Assembly: GCA_008802785.1 (NCBI GenBank)
Contig: VUYT01000040.1
Location: forward strand, 62,001 to 126,000
Reading direction: 5' to 3'
Length of the DNA: 64,000 bases
Source of the DNA: Symmetrospora coprosmae
Taxonomy: Eukaryota; Basidiomycota; Cystobasidiomycetes; Symmetrosporaceae
The notes beneath the pieces were generated by a model that saw only the letters and a list, made by a program, of their open reading frames with translations, searched no databases and was not told where the DNA came from. This document shows, piece by piece, positions 1 through 14,500 of the stretch (positions are counted from its first letter, which is position 1; each line of letters begins with the position of its first letter). Both the position numbers and the translations under genes were made by a program.

Positions 1-1125
1 CTGAAATTGTCAATCTGATGGCTGAGCGAGTACTCGGTGATCTCGAACATGACGCTGAGGATTGTGCACGCCCAGAAATCGCGGAGGATGACGGCTTTTC
101 CAAACCAGCCGATAAAGTGCGCGAACGCAAACAAGTCTAGCCCATCATAGAGGTTCGCAGCCGTGAAGGCGCAGTTCTGCCCGTAGTTCTTCTCGCTCGC
201 GGGCGCGGTGAGACTCGGGTCGAACCACTGCACAAACTCGCGCCCGTGAGCGTCGTCTTGCCAGAGAAGGTAGGTCAACGTGATGCAGTAGAGAACGTTC
301 GTGCCGAGGATCGCGCCTGTGGTTTCACGCGCGAAGGTGCCAGGATGTCATGAGGCGAAGATGAAGAAGATGAGGAGCAGATGCGCGGACTTACGCCAGA
401 GAGCTGGGTGAGGCCGTTTGTAAGGGCCGTCCCTGAAGTTTACAACTGCAACGAGCAGGCTACGAGTCAGGCGATGGCGAGCCGAAAAGGAGCCCGAGCC
501 CAGGTTTGAGTGTTGTAATCAGCGTCTCGTGAGGCAACGAAGGCCATATATGACGAGACAGAAGGACTACTCACAAGCCTACGACGGCTGTAATGAGGCC
601 GGATTGGCGTTTGACTCGAGGTGGCAAGGTCAAGTTCTCCGAGTGGTAGCCGAAAAGTACGACGGCGGCTACAGCTGCGCCAAGGCAGGCCAGTACGGTT
701 GGACGGTATGCCCACGCGACCGTCTGGTCCATCTCCATTTCCATCGGCTGTATGCGCGTATTGCCACTCGTAGCTGTCGGGCCGCTGCGAGCGCGCGATC
801 TGGCCGCCGACGATGCTGCTGGATTCACAAAGCCGCCATTTGCCGAAGATGTTCGCTTGTGCGTATGCTGGGTCGACTGCTCGTGCTCGTGCTCGGTTTC
901 GGTCCCTTGGTCGTCGTCCGCGCTGAATGGCTCGCCCTCGCTCGTCGACGTCAGCGTTGCAGAATTGTACGAGGTGAGGAAAGGACGCGTTGCGAAGGAG
1001 GATGTCGCGAGAGAGGACGATGAAGAGGAGGAGGGAGCAGCATCGCGAGAAGCCGTCATGTCTGGGCTTCCGACCCGTGGAGTCGCCATGGGGTCTTCGT
1101 CATCGTTCTGCGTAATGTTGCGCAT
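1..1125 (-). CDS. Phosphatidylserine synthase, base-exchange (PTDSS) type, 3' end cut by window
   Basis: Likely exchanges the head group of an existing phospholipid for serine in the ER membrane. I splice three exons: 1125-575, 459-395 and 316-1. Joined, they read through a first membrane helix (VAWAYRPTVLACLGAAVAAV), then RDGPYKRPHPALWR, and then a stretch holding NYGQNC, AHFIGWFGKAVILRDFW and MFEITEYSLSHQ. These are hallmark blocks of the animal and plant PTDSS family. The N-terminal ~110 residues are Ser/Thr-rich and disordered. The start could be 1125 or the in-frame ATG at 1089, which has a better context. The C-terminal part of the gene lies outside the window. This is not the CDP-diacylglycerol-dependent Cho1 family usually described in fungi. 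Family call confident; exact start less so. Confidence 0.85.
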
Positions 1126-1405
1126 CGTTGCCAGGTATAGACTTTGCTCGTGCAGTGAGCTGATCTCCAGTGGAGCCTAGATGTAGGAGGGTACAGCGGT
1201 CCTACACAAACGAAAAAGCTGTGCTCCTGCTACTTTGCCATTGGAAGGCCTCAGATGGGAAGACCAGAAGCGCGCGTAAGGCCATTCAGTTCGTACCTGT
1301 ACCTGAAGCCGAATATTGCCACCTCGGGTCAGACCCGAGGGGGACGTCTTCGTCGCTCGACCTCTCCGCCTCTGTGCACACCTTCCTTGGCCCATCGCGT
1401 TGATC

Positions 1406-3683
1406 ATGAGCGGGCAAGCAGCGGCAATGTCGTCGCAGTCCAGTCCGCGCGCGTCGGGCAGCAGCGCCAGCAATCGAATCAACGTGCTCGTCTATTCCGG
1501 ACCAGGCGTTTCCGAGACAAGCCTGCACCACCTGAAGCAATCGTTGCGCGCGCTGCTGTCAACACGGTACGACGTGCTCTCCGTGACGGCCGAGTCGCTC
1601 ATCAACGATCCCTGGACGCACAAGTGCGCTCTGCTCTGCTTCCCAGGCGGCCGGGACCTCGGCTACGTCTCGTCGCTGGGCGAGGCGGGTTGCGAGCGCG
1701 TCTCGCGCTGGGTGCGCAATGAAGGCGGTCGCTACCTCGGCCTGTGCGCAGGCGCGTACTTTGCCTCTGCGCGCGTCGACTTTGAGCGCGGCAGGGAAGG
1801 GTTCGAGGTGCGCGGCGAGCGGGCCCTGCGCTTCTTCCCGGGCGCATGTACGGGTGCAGCGTATCCGGGCTTTGTCTACGACTCGGAGGAGGGTGCGCGG
1901 AACGCAGCTATCTCCCTCGAGGCAGAAGAGCTATGGGATGCGGCTTGGCCGGAGAGGGTTAAAGGTGCGATAACGCCGCTGCGCATATATCACAATGGAG
2001 GAGGCGTCTTCGAGGAGCTCGAGAATGCACAGGAACAGGGCGTCCAGATCATTGCGCGGTACGAAGAGCTGGCAGGACGACCGCCTTCAGGCGTGCTCTG
2101 TCGCCTCGGTCCAAGCGGAGGGAAGGCACTTCTGTGGGGTGTGCACCCGGAGCATCCACCAGTGTCCCCGCTCGCTAGCACAGCGCCTTCCTCCTCGACA
2201 ATGGAAGAACCTCGTCTAGCTCTCTTACGCGCTACTCTCCGGCTGCTCGACCTGAACATTCCGGACGACAAGCGGTCCATTGTCGGTCCGACCCCTCTAT
2301 TCCTCACATCGATTCACCCTGCAGACGCGGCCTCACTCGCGACAGACATCGCTGCCAAATTCCCCAACTCAAGCGTGACTAATGCCACGACCATCTTAGC
2401 GGACGTGCACGACACGCTCACTGTACACGCGCAAGCTGGACTCGCAGCTCTGCATGCCGAGTACTCAGACGCACCGCCCCGGCGCCGCCGCAGCGTGTCA
2501 GATCACACGCGCCTGGACCTTGTCGTCTGTTCTGAAGGGTGTCCACCGCCTGCCACGTACACACCAATATTCAATATTGTAGCCTTCCAAGCGCATCTCC
2601 AAGGAGCACGCCAACGTCTCCGCTTTCCTTACAAGCCCAGCTTCGGCTCCGAATTGCTCTATGGCGAAGTGGTGACTTCGACCCAGACGGTTCTCGACAA
2701 GTGCGTGCGCCACAATCTCGGCGTCTGAGTCACGACCTGCTCATCCAGGCTGACCACAGGCATACCATCGTGCTATCTCCTTCCAGAAACCCAAAGTTCC
2801 TATCTGCCCTGCCGAGCGGCTTTGTCTTTGTCGGGTCGCATCAGATCGCCGGCCGGGGGCGAGGCGCGAATGCCTGGCTATCCCCTCCAGGCTGCCTGCA
2901 GTTCTCGCTCGTCTTACGAGCTCCACGTACATTAGGCAGCCGCCTGGTCTTTGTGCAGTATCTGTTCGGACTTGCCGTGGTCGAAGCTGTCCGCAGCCTG
3001 AGCGGATACGAAGGGGTGGAAATACGCCTGAAGTGGCCCAACGACCTATACGTCGTCATGCCCAGATCAGGGCCAGTAAGCGAGCCGCTATCTGGCGAGG
3101 ACGGGGACCTGCGCAAGATTGGCGGGATTCTTGTCAATTCCTTCTTTGCGGGCGGTGATTTCACCATTATCATTGGTAAGCTATCGCGTGGGACCTAGCA
3201 TTCTTCAGACGAGAGTTGACGAGCTCGTGTCTGGACATGGCAGGGTGCGGGATCAACACGACCAACTCAACCCCGACAACGTCGCTGCTCGATCTCATTG
3301 CCGCGCATAACGCTGCGCACCGCACTGCGCTCCCGCACATCACGCAGGAAGAGCTGCTAGCGCTGATCTTGCCGCGCTTCGAGGCCTTCTGGGCGCGGTT
3401 TTCAGCCTCTGGATCCAGCTTTGGCATGGACCCGGCGAGCGCTGGCGACTTTTCGCCCTTTGCCGACGCATACACGCGGCGCTGGCTGCATACCGGCAAG
3501 ATTGTCACGGTGCAGGCATCAGGGCAGACGGTCAAAATCTTGGGGCTGCACCCGGACAGCGGGACTCTGAGGACCATCGAGCTGGACGAGGACGGGCGGG
3601 AGCGAGTGGGGCAGTATGTCGATCTCGAGCCAGACGGCAACTCTTTCGATATGATGCAGGGCCTGCTCAAGGTCAAGAGGTGA
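1406..3683 (+). CDS. BPL1: Biotin-protein ligase (holocarboxylase synthetase)
   Basis: Attaches biotin to carboxylases via biotinyl-AMP, in the cytosol. Three exons (1406-2700, 2787-3175, 3244-3683) give 707 residues. The N-terminal part is the glutamine-amidotransferase-like BPL_N domain (NVLVYSGPGVSETSL, LCFPGGRDLGY, GLCAGAYFAS). The catalytic part carries the biotin/ATP loop GRGRGANAW, the motif KWPNDLY with the essential lysine, and GCGIN. The C-terminal beta-barrel cap is present (VTVQASGQTVKILGLHPDSG). Length and domain order match yeast Bpl1 and human HLCS. An upstream in-frame ATG at 1316 exists, but 1406 sits directly ahead of the conserved domain, so I prefer it. The gene converges on DPM1 with about 240 bp between stops. 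Confidence 0.93.
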
Positions 3684-3920
3684 TTGCACAGCTTGGGAGA
3701 CTGAGCGTTGGCTCAGAACGCGGAACTCCGGACTCATTTCGGACTTCCAGCCTGTACTGGATGCTGTCATCTGCATGCGCGAGTCCCTGCTTACAACAAC
3801 CGCGCTCCTCCGGAAATACCCAATCCCGCAAAACTGCTTCATAGATGGTGGAGTACCACAGCAGTTGTACCCCGCCTTTCCGCAATTCGTCTAGCCCACA
3901 CTGCTCCCGATGCCGCCGCT

Positions 3921-5191
<1,271 letters not shown>

Positions 5192-5296
5192 TCAAAAGAA
5201 GCCCCATCTATGTAGCCATCCGCTGCTCGTTCACGTGCACCCACCCTTTCTTGCCTGGACGACGACCACCCCGATATCATCATATTCGGCACCAGC

Positions 5297-7706
5297 ATGG
5301 ACGGCCAGAGCGCATTCAGAGCATTGACGGCAGGGATACGCTTCAACAAGAACAAGAGGAAGGCGCCTTCGTCTGATGCCGTCGAGGTGAGCGGGCGCAG
5401 CTGGGAGCCACCTTTCACGCAGAGCTCCCTCGTCGGAGAATCTGTGCTGAATGCGAGCGAGCAAGTGTCGGCTCTGATGCACAACGCTACGCTAGCCTGC
5501 AGCAAGTACGAGCAGAGTCACTCTCGATGCAGATATACCTGATGGACTCGCCGCCGTCGCCGTTGACATCGAAACGCAACAGCCCGAGCCTGAAAGCAAC
5601 AAGAGCAAAAAACGCAAGCGGGCGGCTCTCGAGGCCGAAGCTGCGGCAGGTGAGCTGAGCAGAGAGGTCATCTTCGATGCTGCTACACACAGTTGCTGAC
5701 CGCTTCCCAATCATCAAACCCGTTGTATCCATGCAACCGCCGTCGCTTGGTCCCCGCCTGCACGCCAGCCGCCACCGTCGACTCGAGCGCTCTGCGAAAG
5801 TCACTTCGCATCCGCTGTACAGGCGACGACCTCCCCACGCTGTGGCCTGCCTTCTCTGCCTTTCCGCACCTGAGCGACGGCGCTCCCAACGCGCTGGCAA
5901 ACCTCGCAGCCATGCAGGTATTCGCGCCCACGCCGATTCAGATGCAGGCCGCGAGCATCATCTATGCGCAACGGGACCTGCTCGCATGTGCGCCGACGGG
6001 GTCGGGAAAGACGCTCGCTTTCCTCTTGCCTGCGCTGCTGGGCCACGCCCGGGTCAGGGAGGCGGTAGCGACACCCAGTCAAGGAAGGGCCGGGCCTAGG
6101 ATCGTCGTCCTCGAGCCGACGAGGGAGCTCGCGCGGCAGGTCTACACCGAGGCGGGCAAGCTGAGGGCAGGGACAGACTGGAAGGTGGAACTGCTGGGCG
6201 AGGAAGAGGGAGACAAGGACGAAGAGCCTATAAAGGCGATGGAACCGAATGAACCTGCGGCTCCAGCACCAACTCACAGTGCAGACCTCCTCATCACGAC
6301 CCCCCTCAAGCTGGTATACGCGGTGAAGCAGAAGCAGATTGACTTGTCAGGGTGAGGCGTCCTTCCTACGTCAGCACGCGTCTATGTGAATCACGCCTTA
6401 CAGTCAGCTCCCGCTAGTGTCGAATATCTCATCCTGGACGAAGCAGATCGGTGGGTCTCGATGTCGAGGCGCCTCAGTACTCGTAGAGCGTGCGCTGACG
6501 CTGACGCACGCGCACCATGCGCACGTTGCGGCGATAGACTCTTCGAATTGGGTTTCGTCGGTCAGACGGACGAGATCATCTCGGCGTGTACGAGCCCAGC
6601 TCTCCGGAAAGCAATGTTCAGCGCAACCATTCCCTCTGGAGTCGAGGAGCTCGCCAAGAGCGTCATGAGCAGCGACATGATCCGCGTCATCATTGGCGGC
6701 AGGTGCGTTGGGTCTTCGTGCTGCTAGCTGTCCCCCGTTATCTTGCCAAGGGGCCGAGTTGACCTTGCTTGACACGGTCGCGCTTCAGCGACTCGGCCAC
6801 TGCGAGCATCAGGCAGGAGCTCCTTTTTGCCGGCTCGGAGGACGGCAAGCTCCTGGCCGTCAAGAACCTGATCCGCAGCGGGGGTCTCACCCCACCTGCT
6901 CTGATCTTTGTGCAGTCGATCGACCGCGCCAAGGACCTCAACAAGGAGCTCGTGGCGCAGGGCGTGCGGAGCGACGTGATGCACTCGGAAAGGAGCAAGG
7001 AGGAGCGCGATCAGGTCGTCAAGCGCTTTGCAGCGACGGACCTCTGGGTCCTCGTCTGCACGGACGTCATGAGCCGTGGCGTCGACTTCCGAGGCGTCGA
7101 GCTCGTCATCAAGTGCGCGCGCTTTCTTCTGCATAATCCTTAGGCCTCGCTGTGGGTGGACGTAGCCTAATGTGTCTTGCACGATCCACAGCTACGACTT
7201 CCCGCAATCGGTGCAGAGCTACATCCACCGCATCGGGCGGACGGGCCGCGCAGGCAGGACAGGGCGGGCCGTGACGTATTTTACAAAAGACGACTCTGCC
7301 TATCTGAAGGGGTGTGTGCCGCGTCTGCTCTGCTCTACTAACCCGTCGCGCCCGCGTCCGGTTGTCGCTGACATTCAACCCCGTCGTCTCCGCCGGACTC
7401 CGCAGCATTGTCAACGTCATGCGCAACTCGGGCTGCGAGGTCCCAGCGTGGATGCTGAGCCTGAAAGCGCCCTCGCAGAACCAGAAGAAGCAGCTGCGGC
7501 AGCGGCCCGTCAAGCGCAAGGACGTCAGTCGCGCGACGGGCTCGGTGGGCGGCGGGAAAGGGTCGCGCAGGAAGCCGGCGGATGCGGGCAAGAAGGGCGA
7601 GCGGAGCGATGGCCCCGGGAAGGTAGCTGAAGGCAAGGCGAAGAGGACGAAGCCCGGTAAGAAGCAGAAGGAGGGCGGGCGTACGGATGCTGCATCTAGT
7701 GCTTAG
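5297..7706 (+). CDS. ROK1: ATP-dependent DEAD-box RNA helicase, Rok1/DDX52 family
   Basis: Nucleolar helicase needed for early 18S rRNA processing and snR30-dependent small-subunit assembly (family knowledge). The start [17 protein letters not shown] resembles the short conserved N-terminus of DDX52/Rok1. Helicase motifs run in order: Q motif FAPTPIQMQ, Walker [44 protein letters not shown]-like [29 protein letters not shown] and [10 protein letters not shown]. The C-terminus is a Lys-rich tail after [10 protein letters not shown]. The helicase core is interrupted by several short introns (about 6356-6400, 6450-6540, 6700-6790, 7112-7190, 7313-7405). The exon layout near 5390-5680 is my least certain part. 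The ORF after the last intron runs to a clean stop at 7706. Confidence 0.92.
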
Positions 7707-7898
7707 TGGCGTGAATCGCGGCGTACGCTAGGATGCCCTCTTCCGCATAACTGACAGCGCATATGTAGATCAGACAGCGCTTTCGTTGCGCATCAGCTCT
7801 ACTTCTGTTAGTTAGCTGTCTTCTCTTGCTGGTGTACGTGCGCGACTTCGCGTGCTGCCTCACGTGCTCGTCGCTCGCCTCTGCACCAACCGCTCGGC

Positions 7899-8449
7899 AT
7901 GACGCATCTGATACCTCGACGGCCAGTGGGCCCCTTCCGCGGCTCTGTGCTTGGTTTCCTGGGAGGTGTCTGCACCGTCTCTGCCTTTGGCTTCTACACG
8001 CTGTTCGACAAGGTCAGGCGGGGCGGACGTGCTTCTTCGCGAGGGAGAGGTTCCAGCTAGGACTGACGCTGGTGACACGCTGCAGTACACGACGGCGTCG
8101 TCGCTGCTGCTGCAAAGCGTCGAGGAGCTCAAGCAGTCCTCTGTCGAGCTGCAGCACTATGCGCAGCGCCTAGAGCGCGTCGAGGCGCGGTGCAAGAAGC
8201 TCGAGGACGCGGCCGCGACTCGGGCAGAGGTACAGCGCATCGCGGGGGAGAACAAGGCGCTCTATGTGGGTACAGCAGCGGCAGCTGACCCAGGCAGGCA
8301 GGCAGGGCACACCAACTGACAGCTCACTGTCCTGTATGCAGACCGAGCTCAATCTGAGCCTGTTGGAAGCAAAGAAGAACATCTGGGGCCTGGAAGGGGA
8401 CGTCCAGCTCCTCCTCGCTGACCGCGCCCGTGTCGTCCGGATCCAGTAG
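7899..8449 (+). CDS. Small membrane-anchored coiled-coil protein, unknown function
   Basis: Three exons (7899-8012, 8086-8265, 8342-8449) encode 133 residues. After a short basic leader (MTHLIPRRPVGPFRG) there is one membrane helix, SVLGFLGGVCTVSAFGFYTL. A heptad-like helix follows, running YTTASSLLLQSVEELKQSSV to KKLEDAAATRAEVQRIAGEN. I recognise the general shape of a small fungal mitochondrial or ER coiled-coil anchor but cannot name a family. The basic N-terminus next to the helix suggests the mitochondrial inner membrane (inference). It lies in tandem between ROK1 and the TPR-like gene, with only 87 bp to the next start. Confidence 0.7.
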
Positions 8450-8536
8450 CTCTTGCTCTCTCTTCCTGTTGTAGTAACACTTCTTTCCGAATCGCAACCG
8501 GGCGCAGATACATTCACCTGAGCGCGTCGGCCAGCC

Positions 8537-11500
8537 ATGGACGACGAGCTCGCCTCGGAGGCGCGCATCCATGAGCTCGAGGCGCGGGTCGAGGAGCTCG
8601 AAGCGCTGCGGGCGAGCGACAGCACCGAGCTGAGTGCGCTCAGAGACTCGGAGCAGGCGGCGCACACGCAGCTGGATGAGCTCAAGAGCAGCAATGAACA
8701 GCTGAAGCAGCAGCAGACAGACCATGTGAGCAGCAGCAAGGGCGTCAAGCAGGAGAGGGAGAAGGTCGAGGGGGAGAAGAGGGAGCTGCTCGAGGCACTC
8801 GCCAGGTCCGACGCAGACAGGCAGCAGCTGGAGGGTAAGTGCAGTCAGGGTGCTGCGTCGCAATGAGCGCCGACGTATGCACGATAGCTGACAGTGTCCG
8901 CCATTCCGTGTGCCCGTGTGCGACTCTGCTGCTGCTGCTGCTTTTGCTGCTGTCAACAGACCAGCTCGCCGAGCTCCGCACCACGGCCAGCACCACCCAA
9001 GCCTCCCTGCGCTCGATAGAAGCTCTCTACTCGAGCTCGACAGAGAACGAGAGGAGCTACAAGCTGCGACTGCAGGCTGTAGAAGGCGAGCTGTCCATCG
9101 TCAGGAAGGACAGGGACTGGAACCATGGCGAGCTCGAGCGGGTCAGCGAAGAAGCCGCCAGGGACAGGCGAGAGAAGGTGGGGGCTGGCCGGCGTCTCCC
9201 TCGCACGCTTGCTGCTATTCTTCGTCGGACAGTCTGCTGACCCCTTTCCCAACTGGCCAATGCGACTGCGCTCTTCCCGACGCGGCCGCGCAGAATGCCC
9301 AGCTGTCGCGCCTACAGACGCAATTGGATGCCGCCAAACAGTCATCCGAATCCGCGACCTCGGCTCTGACGGCACTGCGCTCTTCCTACACGTCGATGGA
9401 GGGCCGCCTCACCGACGCGCTCACCAAAGTGTCGAGCCTGACGGCGCAGCTCGCCGACTCGGAGGCCTCGTTCCGAGCCGAGATCAGCACGTCGCAGCGC
9501 CTGACGGACCTTCTCGAGAAGCGCGAGGAGGACACCCGGACGCGCCTCGATGAGGTCGAACACGAGTGGAACGCCGCAAAGGAGCAGATGGAGCTCGCGA
9601 AGCAAGCGTACGAAGGGCAGCTCGCCCGCGAGCGGGAGCGCGGAGATGCACTCGAGAACCGCGTTAGGGAGATGCGCGACTTTGCCGACAGCCTCGCTGC
9701 GAACGGCAGTGCCCCCGCGTCATCCCTTGCTGGCTTCTCAACTTCGGAGGACGACGTCTTTGGCACCGGTAGCGGCAGCGGCCACGGACAGCAGCCGCAC
9801 TCGCCCTCGGCAGCCAGCCTTGCGCTCAAGCTGCAGAAATCCGGAGGCAGGTCCTACACCGAGATCTACACATCTTACATCAAGATGCAGGAGGCGCTCA
9901 CCCTCGAGAAAGCCGAGAGCCACCGACTGTCGGGATGCCTGAATCAGATCCTTGCCGAAATCCAGGACAGAGCACCGCTTCTTCGAGAACAGCGCGCCGA
10001 GTACGACAGGGCAATCGGAGAGAACAACGAACTGAGCGTCGCGTTGGCGCGGGCGCTCGAGGAGCAGGAAGAGTCTGCCAAGCTGGTCGAGGAGGGCCGT
10101 TTGCAGCTGGAGGAGAAGCGCCGCGAGTCGGCCATTGCCGCCCAGCAGCTCGAAGACACGTCGCGCCAGGTCCGCACGCTGTCGAGACGGGTAGCAGTCC
10201 TGGAAGACCCGTCAATGCTCGACAGGTCCGCGGCAAGTGAGGCCGACGAAGCCTCGCAGAATGGCGCCGACATCGAAATGGCGGACCAGTACATCAGCAG
10301 GCATCTCGTCACTTTCCAGACGATTGACCAGCTCCAGCAGCAGAATGCAAAGCTGCTCAAGCTCGTCCGCGAGCTCGGCAAGAAGATGGAGGCAGAGGAG
10401 CAGGCTTTGCGGGATCGCCTTGGCAGAGCGGAGAACGAGGCGGTCGAAGAGGCGCACGACCTCATCCTGCGCCTCAAGGACGAGGTGGAGACGCAGCGTG
10501 CGACCATGGGCGCCTACCAGCGCGAGCGCGACATGCTGCGCCAGCTTCTTCGCAATCGAGGCGGGAGCGTCGATGGGCAGGAGGACGGCGAGGTCCGGCA
10601 GAACGGGCAGATAGGACCAAGAGATGGCGTCGCGGCTACTCAGGCAGCTCTCGACGATGTCCAGCGCAACTTCGAGGCTTACAAGCGGGAGATGGTTATT
10701 GACAACCAGTCACTGCGGGACGACCTGGCTCAGACGCGTCGAGAGGCCTCTCAGCTGCATGTGGACCTTGCGCGCTCGAACGCCCAGAAGGAGATGATCG
10801 AAGAGCGCTTCGAGATGCTGTCAGAGACGAATACGCGGCAGAACAAGGAAATGAAGGATACTTCGAAGCGGAACATGGAGCTGCAGAGCAGCATGGCCAG
10901 GCAGGACGAGGCGACGAGGAGGGTGACGGAGGAGGTGCTTGACCTGAAGGGCAGCCTGGATAGAGTTAAGCACGAGGCAATGATGCTCAAGGCGGAGAAG
11001 GAAGTCTGGAAGGTGGGATGGCGATGTTGCCGATGGATCAACGACTGCTCATACTGACAACTTGCTGATTGCTTCCACAGAACGTGGAGGCCCGCTTGAC
11101 AGAGGACAACGCAACGCTCGCCAAGGATCGCTCGCATCTGAGCGATCTGATGCGGACCTTGCAGTCGATGCACAATGAGCTCGACAAGAGCGCCACGGAA
11201 GCCCGGCGAAGGCTGGAAGAGCAGGTCACCCGGCTGCAAAAGGAGGTCGAGTCGAGCAAGGACCGCCTGTCGCAAGAGAGCGAAAGCGCAAGGCAGCTAT
11301 CGATGCGCCGCGAGCTCGAAGGGCGGGATTTCCAAGAGCGCCTCGACAAGCTCACTGGCGAGTACCACGAAGCGCGGGAGGCGCTCCTCACTTCGAAGAA
11401 CACTGCGTCGCGCGCGGAAGAGCGGGCCGAGAGCCTCGCTCGGCAGGTCGCGGCGTACGAGGAGAAGCTCGCCGTATACGAGGGCAGGAGGAGCCAGACT

Positions 11501-14500
11501 GGAGGAGACATTAGCCTGAGCAGGGAGCAGCAACTCGAGACGCAGGTCGCAGATATTCGTGGCGAGCTCAGCCGCGCCAAGAAGGAGGCGGAGCAGGCTG
11601 CCGGGCACGTTGAGCAGTACAAGGCGATCGCTCAAGCGAACGAGGAGGCCCTTGCCGAGCTCAACTCGACGTATGACGAGTTCAAGAAGAGCATGGAGGC
11701 CACTCTTGCGCAGAAGGATGTGAGTGTCGAGTTCGCATTCGCACACCGCCAGCATCATGGCAGCTGACCTTTCTCGCTGCCTGTTCAGAGCGATGTCGCT
11801 GCCCTCCAGGAGCGCATTAACGTCTTCACAACCGACCTGACGGCTGCAAACAACGAGAACTCGGAGCTTCACAAGCAGTTGGAGGCGCAGCGATCGCAAT
11901 TCCAGCAGGAACAGCAGGCCAATATCGACACCATTGCCAACTTGCGCCAGATAGAGGCGCAGGTTGCGACTGTTCGCGAAGCAGCCCAGAAGGACGTGCA
12001 AGAGCAGGTGCAGAGGTACCGAGAAGCGTACGAGAAGTACCAGAGCGAGCTCGTCTCGCACGCAGACGATATCAAGGCTCTGAATGAAGTCCGCGAGCGT
12101 CTCAATGCCGTGCAGACCGCGCTTGATGAGGCGAACAGGAGCGCAGAAGCCGCTCAGGGCAATTTGGGATCTGCTCAGTCCAGCTGGGACGTCCAAAGAG
12201 CAGGCCTTCAGCAGGAGCTGGACGAGCAGAAGAAGAGGTGAGGATGCATCGCGTCTGATTCTTGATTTCGTGTGACTGCTGTCCTGACGGAAGCTGCATT
12301 CTTTCCCCTCCTCGAAAAGATGCGATGAACTCACCTCGCAGAACTCGATCCTGCACAGTCACCTCGAGACCGTGTCTTCGCAAGCCGCACGCATTCAGCA
12401 AGCAAGTGACGGCGAGGCGACGGAAGACGGCGAAGACGTCCCAGCGCCACCGAGCAACGCCAAAACGTCGGAGGAGCTGCATGCAGTCATCCGCTACGTC
12501 CGCCGTGAGAAGGATGTCGCCGAGCTGCGCCTCGAGCTTAGCAAGCAGCAAGAGTCGCGCCTGCGACAGCAGCTCGACCACGCGAACAAGCAGCTCGATG
12601 CTCGATCGGCAGAGCTGTCGGAGGAGCGGCAGAAGTCCGCTCAGAGCATGTCTGCCGCCTCGCAGCACGCGGAGCTCGTTGAGAAGATCCAGTCACTCAA
12701 CTTGCTGCGCGAGAGCAACGAGACGCTTCGCAGAGAGAGCGAGCGGCATCTGCAGCGCGCGGCAGCCCTCGAGACCCGCCTGGCCGAAGCAGATGCCCAG
12801 CTCAGCCCGCTTCGAGAACAGGTCCGCGTCTTTGCAGCAGAGATGGAGGCTCGTGACCGAAACATCAAGATGCTTGAGGAGGATAACACGCGCTGGAAGA
12901 ATCGCACTCAGCAGATTCTACAAAAGTACGAGAGGATCGACCCGGCCGAGCTAGCGCAGCTCAAGGATGAGCTGGAGAAGGTGAAGACCTCGCTGGAAGA
13001 GGCACAGCGAGAGAAGGAAGCAGCCGAAAGCCGAGTTTCTGCCGTTACGACGGATCTCAACGATGCCAATACTAGGGTAAGCTCAATCGACATGCTCGGC
13101 AGCTTCCTCCGTACGCCTGCTGACGCGTCTTTTGCGCATGCAGGCTGAGGCCAACCAGGCACGCTTCAAGTCTTTGCAAGCCATTGCCCGAAAGCACCGA
13201 GACGACCACAAGGATGCTATCACGGCTTCGGAGAGTCAGCGAGCCGCGCTTCAAGCAGAGTTCGACACGCTCGCTGCTGCCAAGGCCGAGCTTGAAGAGC
13301 AGCTGAGCAGCCACCAAGCCAGCTCAGCTACCGCCAACGAGGAAGCAAGCAGTAAGCTTCAGGCGGAGAAGGATGAGGCCACGACCAAGTTCGAAAGCGA
13401 ACGACAGGAGTTGCTTACTGCCAAGGATGAGGCGAGCAAGGCCAAGGACGAGATCGAAGCTGCTAAGAAGCGCATCGAGGAGGAGCTTGCGACGCAGAGC
13501 AAGCGAAATGCTGCACTGCTTAATGATAACAAGCGTTTCCGCAGCCGCATTCAGGAGCTGGAAAAGACAGCCACCGAGACGCTTGAAGCAGAGGTACAGA
13601 AACGCATCGCGGCTTTGCCAGCGCCACCCACCGTGGATGCCAGCGCCATTCCCACAGGGGACGAGGAAGCGATGAAAGCCAAGCTTGCCGAGTTGGAAGA
13701 ACGCTTGACGAAAGAGCGCGACGCTGCCATTCAGACCGCCATCAGCGACACTGTTATGCGCCTGCAAGGGGAATTCGAAAGCGAGCGGGTGAAATTCGCC
13801 GCGCAGGCAGCAGCTTCGGCAGCGGCACCTGCAGCCAGCGGGGAAGCCGGACCGCTGGACGAGGCCGAGATTCAGAAACGGGCCGATGCGCTCGCGCAGG
13901 CACGACTCGATGCTGCAGTCAAGGCGAAGGAGGAGGAGCTCACGGCCGAGCGGGCCGAAGCTGTGCAGCAGGCTGTCAAGGCCAAGGAGGAGGAGCTCAA
14001 CAAGGCAACCGGCGCTAAGATCCAGGAAGCGCGGAAGCAGGTTGAGCAACAAGCACAGCAGCGAGCGACCAATCTGGCAAAGCAGCACCAGCAGACCATC
14101 GAGAAGATGCAGAAGGAGCACAATGATAAGCTCAATAAGGCTGTGGCCGAAGCGGAAGCGAAAGCAAAAGAGGCAGCGTCCACCGCTGCCGCACCAACGG
14201 ACGCCTCCGCAGTTTCCCAGGGCGCCAGCAAGGAAGAGCTCGAAAAGGCGGTGCAGGAGGCGCTCGAAAAGCAGGCTGCTGAGCACGCCAAGGCACTTGC
14301 AACGAAAGTCGAAGAGACAGAGGAGAAGGCCAAGACGGAATTTGCACTCAGGAGCAAGTTGCGCGAGTCCCAGATCGCTGCTTTGCGAAAAGAGTCGGCC
14401 TCGCTGAAAGCCAAGCTGGCGCAAGCGTCAAGCGGCGCTGACGGTAGTGCAGCATCGCCAGCAACGCCCGCGGTATCTGCGTTCGCGTCGACACCTAAAG

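Noticed and set aside
13324-14424. Long minus-strand ORF (366 codons) inside the TPR-like gene
   Set aside because: It is the antisense shadow of a GC-rich coiled-coil exon (Leu/Cys-rich reverse reading), with no motif of its own.
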